This document shows positions 16,849-24,512 of a stretch of 64,000 nt of DNA, one piece after another. Location of the stretch: assembly GCF_018687975.1 (NCBI RefSeq), contig NZ_CP061310.1:496001-560000 (forward strand), written 5' to 3'. The translations under genes were made by a program, and so were the position numbers. Below the pieces are notes generated by a model. It did no database searches, was not told the DNA's origin, and was given only the letters and a program-made list of their open reading frames with translations. Source of the stretch: Polynucleobacter sp. es-EL-1. Lineage in GTDB: Bacteria > Pseudomonadota > Gammaproteobacteria > Burkholderiales > Burkholderiaceae. Numbering within the stretch: the first letter of the stretch is position 1; each line of letters begins with the position of its first letter.

Positions 16849-17864
16849 TGAACTCGATGGATCTAACGCAAGCATCGGTATGGTTGCCACTGTTTTTCTT
16901 TGTGGCTATGGGTATTGCGATGTTGTCCTATGTTGTGCTCGATGGCTATGACTTAGGTATTGGCATGCTATTAAATCGTGCCGCCGATCCAGATAAAGAC
17001 ATGATGATTGCATCCATTGGTCCTTTTTGGGATGCTAATGAGACGTGGATCGTATTGGGAGTTGGCTTGCTCTTAGTAGCCTTTCCATTAGCGCATGGCG
17101 TGATCTTGACTGAACTCTATTTGCCAGTTGCAGTGATGTTGCTAGGTCTTATTTTGAGGGGTGTATCTTTTGACTTTAGGGTCAAAGTCAATATTGAGCA
17201 AAAGCCTTTATGGAACTTTTTGTTCTATGTAGGCAGTCTCTTAGCGGCGATCTCCCAAGGCATCATGATCGGGCGTTTGATTGTAGGCTTTGAGTCAGGG
17301 CTCTTAGGTTGGCTGTTTTCTATCTTGGTAGCTATTTGCTTGCCGGCAGGGTACATCCTGCTGGGATCAACCTGGTTAATTTTAAAAACAGAAGGTAATC
17401 TGCAAAAGCGTGCCTTTACTTGGGCCAGAACCAGTCTGTGGTTAACCGCATTTGGAGTAGCGCTGGTTTCTTTAGCAACACCTTACTTTAGCCCAGAGAT
17501 CATGCATAAATGGTTTGCTTGGCCACAGATTATTTGGTTATCCCCCGTGCCTATTGCAACGGCTATTTTGTTTTTACTAACACATCGTTTTATTAATGCT
17601 GTAGAGAGCAAAACGAGCAAGCAGGAATGGCTACCGTTTGCCAGTGTGGTTGCGATCTTCTGGCTCTCATTTTTTGGTATTGCTTACAGCATCTTCCCAT
17701 ATGTGATTATTGGTGAGATGACCTTATGGCAGGCTGCAGCTGCTACCGAATCTTTGTGGGTAATTTTCTGGGGTGCGATAGTCGTGTTGCCAACGATTTT
17801 GGGCTACACGTTGTTTTCTTATCGCATCTTCAAAGGTAAGGCCAGCACACTGACCTACTACTAA
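16845..17864 (+). CDS. cydB: Cytochrome bd-type quinol oxidase subunit II
   Basis: A 339-residue subunit with about eight or nine membrane segments. The N-terminal hallmark SYVVLDGYDLGIGML and the following GPFWDANETWIVLGVG are typical of CydB/CioB. It overlaps cydA by 4 bases (ATGA), so translation is coupled. No cydX-like small subunit is visible after it; the next gene is on the other strand. No cydDC assembly genes are in the window. Confidence 0.95.
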   Translation: MMNSMDLTQASVWLPLFFFVAMGIAMLSYVVLDGYDLGIGMLLNRAADPDKDMMIASIGPFWDANETWIVLGVGLLLVAFPLAHGVILTELYLPVAVMLLGLILRGVSFDFRVKVNIEQKPLWNFLFYVGSLLAAISQGIMIGRLIVGFESGLLGWLFSILVAICLPAGYILLGSTWLILKTEGNLQKRAFTWARTSLWLTAFGVALVSLATPYFSPEIMHKWFAWPQIIWLSPVPIATAILFLLTHRFINAVESKTSKQEWLPFASVVAIFWLSFFGIAYSIFPYVIIGEMTLWQAAAATESLWVIFWGAIVVLPTILGYTLFSYRIFKGKASTLTYY

Positions 17865-17870
17865 GAAAGC

Positions 17871-18059
17871 TCAGCGTTTATTGAGTTCTTTTAGCAATGT
17901 TCTTTGCACTACAAATGCTAGGGGCAGGGCAAGCCAGCTAAGCCATAAATAAGGGGAGTCTACTGGTAGTGATTTTCTGACGAGATATTCAAAAATGAAG
18001 GCAGCGGCAATAGCAATCGTGCTGGAGGTAATAACGTTTTTGTCTATTTTTTTGCGCAT
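17871..18059 (-). CDS. Small hypothetical membrane protein
   Basis: A 62-residue protein with one or two hydrophobic stretches (about 10-27 and 37-51) and basic ends (MRKKIDKN, LLKELNKR). No family is recognised. It lies 24 bases downstream of the iron ABC ATPase gene on the same strand, so it may be cotranscribed. It is convergent with cydB. The composition looks coding, but support is limited. Confidence 0.45.
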   Translation of the reverse strand: MRKKIDKNVITSSTIAIAAAFIFEYLVRKSLPVDSPYLWLSWLALPLAFVVQRTLLKELNKR

Positions 18060-18083
18060 CAGCTGCCTAATCAGTAAAAGGGT

Positions 18084-19154
18084 TTAATCGTTAAAGGTCA
18101 CAACGTGATCAGCCACCAAGTGGATACCAATTTTTTCACCAATGGCATGGTCATGGTGACTGGGAACGAAAGCAAAAATCTCTACTCCAGAGGCGAGTTT
18201 GAGGGTATATAAAAAATCAGCGCCACGGAAAATCTTGCGCACTACTTCAGCTTGCATAGGGCTATGGTCATCATGAGAGATGTCATCGGCACGCAAAAGA
18301 ACATCAATCTTCTCACCCACTTTTCCGGTATGTCCTGCATCTAAATCTAATTCACCCAATTCAATTAGGACTTTGTTATTGGGTTGCACAAGTCCTTTGA
18401 CAAATACGCCGCGACCAATAAAGTCAGCGACATATCGATTAACAGGCTGATGATAGAGCTCATAGGGAATATCCCATTGAATGACTTTGCCTTCGGCCAT
18501 CACGCCAATCTTGTCAGCAATCGCAAAAGCCTCATATTGATCATGGGTAACTAGTAGAGCAGTGATGTTATTGGCTTTGAGAATATCCCTCGTTTCACCT
18601 GCAAGACGTTCTCTGAGTTCAATATCCAGACTGGAGAAAGGCTCATCTAACAAAATCAAATCGGGTTCTGGTGCCATGGCTCTTGCCAGCGCTACACGTT
18701 GCTGTTGGCCGCCACTGAGTTCATGAGGATAGGCATCAGCCTTATCAGATAAGGCTACTCTCTTGAGCCATTCCAATGCCACTGCGGCTCTTTTGGGTCC
18801 CGTCAGATGCTGCAAACCAAAGGCAATATTGTCTAAAACCGTTAGATGGGGAAAGAGGGCGAATTCTTGAAAGACCATGCCAACCCGCCTTTGGCTTGGA
18901 GGAATATGCACAGAATCTGAGCTCACCACTTTGTCACGTAGCAAGATTTGGCCGCCTTTGATCGGCTCAAAACCACAAATTGCCCGCAGTACAGTCGATT
19001 TGCCGCAGCCTGAGGAGCCCAGTAGACAGCCGATCTCACCCTGTTCTAGGTCTAAGTTCAGTCCTTTAACGGCTGTCACACGGCCATGACCATCCCGACT
19101 TGGGTAGTCGATTTCAAGCTGTTTTATCGAAAGTAGAGTGTGGGCGGAGTTCAT
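18084..19154 (-). CDS. fbpC: Ferric iron ABC transporter ATP-binding protein
   Basis: A 356-residue CUT1/FbpC-type ATPase. It has Walker A GSSGCGKST, signature LSGGQQQRVALARAM, Walker B LILLDEPFSSLD and switch His TALLVTHDQ. A C-terminal TOBE-like domain (about 245-356) follows. It powers Fe3+ import through the divergent permease FbpB. The two genes are 68 bases apart on opposite strands and presumably share a regulatory region. Confidence 0.88.
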   Translation of the reverse strand: MNSAHTLLSIKQLEIDYPSRDGHGRVTAVKGLNLDLEQGEIGCLLGSSGCGKSTVLRAICGFEPIKGGQILLRDKVVSSDSVHIPPSQRRVGMVFQEFALFPHLTVLDNIAFGLQHLTGPKRAAVALEWLKRVALSDKADAYPHELSGGQQQRVALARAMAPEPDLILLDEPFSSLDIELRERLAGETRDILKANNITALLVTHDQYEAFAIADKIGVMAEGKVIQWDIPYELYHQPVNRYVADFIGRGVFVKGLVQPNNKVLIELGELDLDAGHTGKVGEKIDVLLRADDISHDDHSPMQAEVVRKIFRGADFLYTLKLASGVEIFAFVPSHHDHAIGEKIGIHLVADHVVTFND

Positions 19155-19222
19155 CCCTATAATTTTCTCATTAATGCTAATGGTTTAATACATAGCTAGA
19201 GTCTAAACGGAATGCCGATTAC

Positions 19223-20791
19223 ATGAATCGAATAGTAGTGCCACTGGCTTTGTTGTTATTTCTGCCCTTATTTGGCTTGGCGGCACCTTTTCTATTTCCA
19301 GGATTAAGTACCCATCCTGAGCTAGTAGCGACTGGCACGCTCAGTCATTTATGGAATTACGTACTTGGGGGTTATATCGCCTCCACCTTGATCCTAATTG
19401 GGGGTGTGGGCTTTGGAGTCTTTATTTTGGGGGTTGGTAATGCTTGGATTATTGCCAGTTATGACTTTCCAGGTAAGAAGGTATTTGAGTGGGCCTTGAT
19501 ACTGCCGCTAGCAGTACCTACCTATGTGATGGCCTATCTTTTTGTAGACCTGTTGCAGTTTTCAGGGCCGATTCAAACCACTATCCGTGCAATTTTAGGC
19601 GTGGATGCGCTCTGGTTCTTCCCTGATCCCCGGTCGCTAACAGGGGCAATTTGGTCTTTCTCTTTCTGCTTGTTTCCCTATGTGTATTTAATTACACGCA
19701 CTGCATTTTTAGAGCGCAGTAGACGCTTAATTGAAGTCTCAGAAACTTTAGGCTACAGCCCATTTCAAGGTTTTATGAAGCTAGTACTCCCCATGGCAAG
19801 ACCAGCCATTTTTGCTGGCATGGCATTGGCGCTCATGGAGGTGTTGGCGGACTTTGGTGCCGTGTCCTATTTTGGCGTGCAAACTTTTGCTACTGGAATC
19901 TTCAAAGCCTGGCTATCCTTTGGTGATCGTCTTGCAGCTGTCCAGTTATCCCTGGGTCTCTTGACCCTGGTGTTACTCATATTCTTTATTGAGCAAAATA
20001 GCCGCTCTAAATTACGCTATGCCTCTTCTTCCCAAAGCAAACCCATCGCTATTGTGTTGCGTGGCAAAAAATCCTTCTTTGCTTTTTCTTTTTGTGGGTT
20101 AACTTTATTGTTTGGATTTTTACTGCCTGCATTTGCACTTTTCCAACTGCTTTACCAGCAAGGTCTTAGCGTAGATATTCGTTATCTCGATTGGTTGGGA
20201 AATTCTTTATCAGTGTCCTTAATTACTGCAGTAGTGTCGGTTGCATTTGCTGTATTTTTTGCTTATGCCGTGAGGATCAATACCCATTTAGCATGGGTTA
20301 ATCGTTTGCTGGGATTTGGTTATGCCTTGCCGGGCGCGGTCTTAGCAATTGGTATTTTGTCTTTCCTAGAAATTTTTCAATTGGCTTGGTGGATGTCTGC
20401 AAGTGTGCTGGTATTGGTATACGCCTACTTGGTCCGCTTTCTGTCATCGAGCTTGCAAAGTGTTGAGGCGGGCCTTTCCCGCATTACGCCATCGATGGAT
20501 GGCTCTGCAGCATTGCTCGGCTTATCCAGAGTACAAATTCTGAAAAGGGTGCACCTACCACTTCTGAAGCGCAGCCTCATTACTGCTGGCCTCTTTGTCT
20601 TTGTAGACGTCATGAAAGAGTTGCCTGCGACCTTACTTTTGCGACCCTTTAACTTTGACACCTTGGCAGTTGCTACCTATCAATTGGCAGCGGATGAGCG
20701 TCTTGCTGAGCTTGCTTTACCCTCCTTAACCATTGTTTTAGTTGGACTTTTTCCGGTATTAATCCTTTCCAGAGTGATCGCTAAGTCCTAG
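19223..20791 (+). CDS. fbpB: Ferric iron ABC transporter permease (fused double domain)
   Basis: A 522-residue protein with about 12 membrane segments in two homologous halves. Each half has an EAA-like loop: about 175-195 (ETLGYSPFQGFMKLVLPMARPAIFAG) and about 425-450 (AALLGLSRVQILKRVHLPLLKRS). This is the FbpB/SfuB architecture. It forms the inner-membrane channel for Fe3+ handed over by FbpA. fbpA follows after 87 bases that contain their own promoter. Confidence 0.88.
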   Translation: MNRIVVPLALLLFLPLFGLAAPFLFPGLSTHPELVATGTLSHLWNYVLGGYIASTLILIGGVGFGVFILGVGNAWIIASYDFPGKKVFEWALILPLAVPTYVMAYLFVDLLQFSGPIQTTIRAILGVDALWFFPDPRSLTGAIWSFSFCLFPYVYLITRTAFLERSRRLIEVSETLGYSPFQGFMKLVLPMARPAIFAGMALALMEVLADFGAVSYFGVQTFATGIFKAWLSFGDRLAAVQLSLGLLTLVLLIFFIEQNSRSKLRYASSSQSKPIAIVLRGKKSFFAFSFCGLTLLFGFLLPAFALFQLLYQQGLSVDIRYLDWLGNSLSVSLITAVVSVAFAVFFAYAVRINTHLAWVNRLLGFGYALPGAVLAIGILSFLEIFQLAWWMSASVLVLVYAYLVRFLSSSLQSVEAGLSRITPSMDGSAALLGLSRVQILKRVHLPLLKRSLITAGLFVFVDVMKELPATLLLRPFNFDTLAVATYQLAADERLAELALPSLTIVLVGLFPVLILSRVIAKS

Positions 20792-20813
20792 GCAATAGCC
20801 CCCGTTTTATTTC

Positions 20814-20846
20814 TTAATTGATAATCATTCGTATTTGTGATAAATT
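20814..20846 (+). promoter_or_regulatory. Fur-box-like site on a sigma-70-type promoter of fbpA
   Basis: The core TGATAATCATT (20819-20829) matches the centre of the classical Fur box exactly. It covers a -35 element TTGATA (20818-20823), which is 17 bases from a -10 TAAATT (20841-20846). Iron-loaded Fur would block this promoter. It lies 33 bases before the fbpA ATG. Confidence 0.65.
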
Positions 20847-20878
20847 AGAGTCATCTAATTTAAATCACCAATATCGCA

Positions 20879-21943
20879 ATGAAAACCAAACAGACTCTCA
20901 GAATTTTTAGCGCAACATCATTACTGCTCGCAATCTGGCTTGCAGCACCTGCATATGCCCAGGCTTCGCCAGAAGCAAAAGAACTCAATTTATACTCTGC
21001 TCGCCATTACAAAACGGATGAGGCACTTTATGGCGATTTCACCAAAAAGACCGGCATCAAAATTAATCGCATTGAAGCGGATGACAATGCACTCGCCGAG
21101 AGATTAAAGAGTGAGGGCGCTAATAGTCCTGCAGATGTGATTTTGATGGTCGATGCCGCGAGATTATGGCGTGCTCAAATTGACGGTTTTTTTAAGCCGA
21201 TCCAGTCAAAATATTTAGAGAGTCGTATTCCAGAAAATCTGCGTTCTAAACCCGATCCAGAGGGCTCGACTTGGTTTGGATTTTCAACCAGGGCGCGCTT
21301 AGTGGTTTACAACAAAGACAAAGTAAACCCACAAGATGTGGATACCTATGAAAAGTTAGCGGAGCCAATGAATAAGGGAAAAGTGTGCACCCGTTCTGGC
21401 GCTCATCCTTATATGTTGTCGCTGATTGGTGCCATGATTGAGCGCCGCGGTGAGGCCGCTACAGAAGCGTGGGCAAAAGGCATGGTAGCTAATATGGCCC
21501 GCCCCCCAAGAGGTGGGGATACCGACCAGATTAAAGCGGTTGCCTCGGGTGAGTGCGGTGTCGCCCTGGCAAACTCTTACTACCTAGTGAGGTTGTTACG
21601 CTCCAATAAGCCAGAAGATCAAGCCATTGTTTCTAAAATTGGATTTGTTTGGCCGAACCAAAAAACTTCTGGAGCTCACATTAATATTGCCGGGGGTGGT
21701 GTAGCAAAAAATGCTCCTCACTCCAAGGCTGCCGTTCAATTCTTAGAGTACTTGGCTAGCGATTCTGCCCAAGAGTATTTTGCCAATGGTAATAACGAAT
21801 GGCCAGTTGTTAAATCAGTCAAGATTGAGAATGAAGGCCTCAAGATGCTTGGACCCTTCAAGGCAGAAAATATTTCTGTTGCAGCAATTGGTAGAAATCA
21901 AATTGCCGCCCAACGATTACTTGACCGGGTTGGATACAAGTAA
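20879..21943 (+). CDS. fbpA: Ferric iron-binding periplasmic protein
   Basis: A 354-residue solute-binding protein. The signal peptide (about 1-27) ends AYAQA. The family segment ELNLYSARHYKTDEALY opens the mature chain. The tyrosine pair in NSYYLVRL matches the Fe3+-coordinating tyrosines of FbpA/FutA proteins. It delivers ferric iron to FbpB/FbpC. A Fur-like site controls its own promoter, which would allow excess binding protein over permease. Confidence 0.92.
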   Translation: MKTKQTLRIFSATSLLLAIWLAAPAYAQASPEAKELNLYSARHYKTDEALYGDFTKKTGIKINRIEADDNALAERLKSEGANSPADVILMVDAARLWRAQIDGFFKPIQSKYLESRIPENLRSKPDPEGSTWFGFSTRARLVVYNKDKVNPQDVDTYEKLAEPMNKGKVCTRSGAHPYMLSLIGAMIERRGEAATEAWAKGMVANMARPPRGGDTDQIKAVASGECGVALANSYYLVRLLRSNKPEDQAIVSKIGFVWPNQKTSGAHINIAGGGVAKNAPHSKAAVQFLEYLASDSAQEYFANGNNEWPVVKSVKIENEGLKMLGPFKAENISVAAIGRNQIAAQRLLDRVGYK

Positions 21944-21961
21944 TCGCATTGAGGTAATCGG

Positions 21962-21990
21962 TCTAGAGAAAAGTCACGCGTTTCTCTAGA
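21962..21990. terminator. Perfect hairpin overlapping a stop codon
   Basis: TCTAGAGAAA (21962-21971) and TTTCTCTAGA (21981-21990) are exact inverted copies with a 9-base loop. It lies 18 bases after fbpA and includes the last codons and the TAG of the convergent gene. It is probably a shared terminator, although the flanks are not T-rich. Confidence 0.5.
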
Positions 21991-22277
21991 TCTGCAAGAT
22001 TGACTATCGCAGATTGAAGGGTTTTTCCGTCATCAGGGCTGTTGACAATGATGCCTACCCCGGCAACGGGCGCAAGGCTGTCTACCTTAAAACGTCCTAC
22101 ATTACTCTGTAGACGAATAAAGCATTCTTCATCAAAAAAGAGGCGATCGCCATTGTCATCAATCTCATCAGAGTCAATGGTGGTAAAGCCAATGGCCTGG
22201 GCAAGCGCTTCTTGAGTTTCGGGGATGTCGAGGGCTTTAATTTCTTTAGCGCTGGGATCAATAATGAATACTTGCAT
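21963..22277 (-). CDS. Small acidic cytoplasmic protein, unknown
   Basis: A 104-residue acidic protein starting MQVFIIDPSAKEIKALDIP. The pattern (short strand, DxxxxEI, FDEECFIR, later GVGIIVNSPDDGKTLQ) resembles DUF3846-like small proteins, but I do not firmly recognise it. The ATG at 22277 is preferred over a TTG five codons earlier. No membrane segment or signal is present. It is convergent with fbpA. Confidence 0.55.
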   Translation of the reverse strand: MQVFIIDPSAKEIKALDIPETQEALAQAIGFTTIDSDEIDDNGDRLFFDEECFIRLQSNVGRFKVDSLAPVAGVGIIVNSPDDGKTLQSAIVNLADLEKRVTFL

Positions 22278-22412
22278 GTATGTTGCTTTCAATAATGGTT
22301 TGTATATTTACACTACATCCTAATTGAAATTACCTAAGCTTGCAGAGCAGCATAGAAATTAAAAAAGAAGGCTAGAATGATTCATTATTGTGGGAGCGTC
22401 TAACACTAGCCT

Positions 22413-22682
22413 ATGAAATATTTTCAGAAAATCTTCCTCTTATCTTTGGGCTTCATATTGTTAGCCTGCTCTACGCCAGTGAGTGAGTTTGGCGCCTACC
22501 GTCAGTCCGATGGAACCGTTGGCGTACATGCGCCCAAGGGGGCAAAGGATTCTGAGGCCCATGCTGCAGCAGAAGAGGAGTGTAAAAAGCTAGGAAAGCG
22601 AAGCGCCACAATTCTGGAAACTCGCAAAACAGTGAACGATCGCTTTCCTATTACCTATATTTACAGATGTAATACCTATTAA
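22413..22682 (+). CDS. Small lipoprotein, unknown
   Basis: An 89-residue protein with a lipoprotein signal (lipobox LLAC, Cys at about 19). The mature chain has a conserved-looking Cys pair: EEECKKLGKR and the C-terminal YRCNTY. This may form a disulfide in the periplasm. No known family was recognised. It is a single gene convergent with the histone-tail gene. Confidence 0.6.
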   Translation: MKYFQKIFLLSLGFILLACSTPVSEFGAYRQSDGTVGVHAPKGAKDSEAHAAAEEECKKLGKRSATILETRKTVNDRFPITYIYRCNTY

Positions 22683-22706
22683 TTACTCGAATGAGAAACG
22701 GGGTGC

Positions 22707-23597
22707 TTAACTCAGCAACCATTTTTTAATCGACTTATTGACACACATCGCATCTAAAGCGAGGCCAAAGAACTCTGATCCATTGGTGATCATGCTTTCA
22801 ATAGCTTCTACTTTTCCAGACTTAATGCCACGCAGGTAAGTAGCGGCACGGTAGCGCAGGAAATGCTCATTCTCACCATCTTCGTTATCGGTAGAGCAAA
22901 TTTCTAGACTGCCGTAACGGGTTTCAGGGTTGATATTGAGAATAGATAAGCTAAGAGCGCCAATCAGATTTTCTGGAATGGCAATAGGTACATAAGAATA
23001 GAGCGAGATCAACTGTTCTTCTTCGTCTACCTCAATGATGTGATCCACGTCAAAGACATCTTTTTCAGTTAACTCTGTCTCACCAGAATCGCCGCCGCCA
23101 AAAGTCGATTCAAACTGCAACATAGCAGTGTTGCTGTCTTTGGAGATTTCAATCATGTCAGGGTAGCCCAAAAGACCTTTCCACCAATACATCAACGAGA
23201 AGGTGCACGGTTTTACTTCAACCAAGCCTTTCTTGGTGGACTTGGCAAAGTACAGACCGTAAAACTCATCATCTTCCTCAAGTCCATACTGGTCAACTTT
23301 GAGTTTTTTTGGTGCTGCGACTTTCGTTGATTTTTTGGCAGGTTTTTTTGGAGCCGGTTTTTTAGCAGCAGGTTTGCTGACGACTCTTTTTTTAGTTACT
23401 TTTTTGGCTGCCGGCTTCTTTGCGACAGTTTTCTTGGCAACAACCTTTTTAGCGGCTGGTTTTTTCACTACTTTCTTTACTGCTTTCTTGGCCGCTGTTT
23501 TTTTGACAGCGACCTTCTTAACAGCCTTTTTTGCAGGGGCTTTTTTTACCACCTTAGTAGCTACTTTCTTTTTTGCTGGTGACTTCTTTGTAGCCAT
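22707..23597 (-). CDS. Histone H1-like Lys/Ala-rich tail fused to an unknown globular domain
   Basis: A 296-residue protein in two parts. Residues 1 to about 98 are almost only Lys, Ala, Val and Pro in PAKK/AAKK/VVKK repeats, like bacterial histone H1-like DNA-binding proteins. Residues about 99-296 form an acidic globular domain (LEEDDEFYGLYFAKS..., DVDHIIEVDEEEQLISLYSYVPIAIP..., ending ATYLRGIKSGKVEAIESMITNGSEFFGLALDAMC). The C-terminal part vaguely recalls the YbjN fold, but this is a guess. The tail probably binds DNA or RNA. The DNA encoding the tail is repetitive and could vary in length. Confidence 0.8.
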   Translation of the reverse strand: MATKKSPAKKKVATKVVKKAPAKKAVKKVAVKKTAAKKAVKKVVKKPAAKKVVAKKTVAKKPAAKKVTKKRVVSKPAAKKPAPKKPAKKSTKVAAPKKLKVDQYGLEEDDEFYGLYFAKSTKKGLVEVKPCTFSLMYWWKGLLGYPDMIEISKDSNTAMLQFESTFGGGDSGETELTEKDVFDVDHIIEVDEEEQLISLYSYVPIAIPENLIGALSLSILNINPETRYGSLEICSTDNEDGENEHFLRYRAATYLRGIKSGKVEAIESMITNGSEFFGLALDAMCVNKSIKKWLLS

Positions 23598-23807
23598 GGT
23601 CTATTACCCTTCATTTCAGTAGTTAAGTGCTTTGTGCACAGAATGATATTACTGCACTTATTGTCTAGTAATACCAATAGCTATATGGGGATTTACCCAG
23701 CAATATCAAGGCCATTGCTTCAGGCGTTTATTTCAGCTTGAAATTAGCTCTTATCTTGCTACACTGGAAGTGTGCAGTTTTTCCTAACCTCAACTGAAAG
23801 AGAATCT

Positions 23808-24026
23808 ATGTTCCCTGAATATCGTGAGTTAATTACTAAACTGAAAACATCGGATCGTCATTTTTCCCATTTATTTGACAAGCACAATAATCTGGATCAG
23901 AAAATTCTACGGATGGAAGCGCACTCTGAGCCTAGCACCCCAGAAGAAATAGAAACCCTCAAAAAAGAGAAGTTATTGCTGAAAGATCAGCTGTATGCGG
24001 TGCTTAAAAAGGCGAGCACACAGTAA
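23808..24026 (+). CDS. YdcH-family (DUF465) small coiled-coil protein
   Basis: A 72-residue protein starting MFPEYRELITKLKTSDRHFSHLFDKHNNLDQKI, the standard YdcH/DUF465 signature. A helical hairpin is predicted, with EEIETLKKEKLLLKDQLYAVLKK closing it. The biochemical role of the family is unclear. The ATG at 23808 gives the usual family length; an earlier start would add a non-family leader. Confidence 0.85.
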   Translation: MFPEYRELITKLKTSDRHFSHLFDKHNNLDQKILRMEAHSEPSTPEEIETLKKEKLLLKDQLYAVLKKASTQ

Positions 24027-24037
24027 TCGGATTGAAG

Positions 24038-24071
24038 TCAGGCCTTAGCCTTAGCCTTGGCTGAGGTCTGA
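24038..24071. terminator. Hairpin between convergent ydcH-like and phnA-like genes
   Basis: TCAGGCCTTAGCC (24038-24050) pairs with GGCTGAGGTCTGA (24059-24071), 13 bp with two wobbles. It lies 12 bases after one stop and 18 before the other. It is a likely bidirectional terminator without a clear T run. Confidence 0.5.
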
Positions 24072-24088
24072 TTGAGTCCTTTACAAAA

Positions 24089-24442
24089 TCAGGCTTTTTT
24101 CAGAAAACAGGCTTTCAGTAGCATATTGCCTGCATCTGTTTTGCAGTCCACTTCATGATCGCCTGATACGAGGCGAATACCTTTAATTTTGGTGCCTACT
24201 TTTAAGGTGGTGGAAGATCCTTTTACCTTGAGGTCTTTAATCAAGGTCACGCTATCACCATCTGCCAATAGATTTCCATTAGCATCTTTCACAATCAGTC
24301 CAGCCTCGCTTTCATCTGCAGCTTCTGCCATAGGCCACTCATGCCCACATTGGGCACAGATATAGTTCTCCCCATCTGGGTAGGTCATATCCTCTTTACA
24401 GGCAGGGCATGGGGGAAGGTTGGCGCTAGCATTCATGAACAT
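24089..24442 (-). CDS. yjdM: PhnA/YjdM-family zinc-ribbon protein
   Basis: About 115-117 residues. The N-terminal zinc ribbon has CPAC (about 12-15) and CAQC (about 29-32, followed by GHEW). The C-terminal SH3-like domain carries the family motif VKDANGNLLADGDSVTLIKDLKVKG. Despite its old name, the protein is not needed for phosphonate use in E. coli; its cellular role is not settled. Start ATGs at 24442 and 24436 are both possible. Confidence 0.9.
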   Translation of the reverse strand: MFMNASANLPPCPACKEDMTYPDGENYICAQCGHEWPMAEAADESEAGLIVKDANGNLLADGDSVTLIKDLKVKGSSTTLKVGTKIKGIRLVSGDHEVDCKTDAGNMLLKACFLKKA

Positions 24443-24512
24443 TGATTGGGTTGGGTAGGATAAGGGTCTATTTTAGTCCAGGGTAGCGTTCACAAAGTTA
24501 GAATGAATCATC

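Noticed and set aside
22707..23597. Frameshift artefact joining two genes
   Set aside because: The tail and globular part are in one uninterrupted frame, with no internal stop or alternative start with a ribosome-binding site at the junction.
23299..23622. Forward frame rich in Phe/Ala opposite the histone-like tail
   Set aside because: It is the exact antisense of Lys/Ala repeat codons and looks membrane-like only for that reason.
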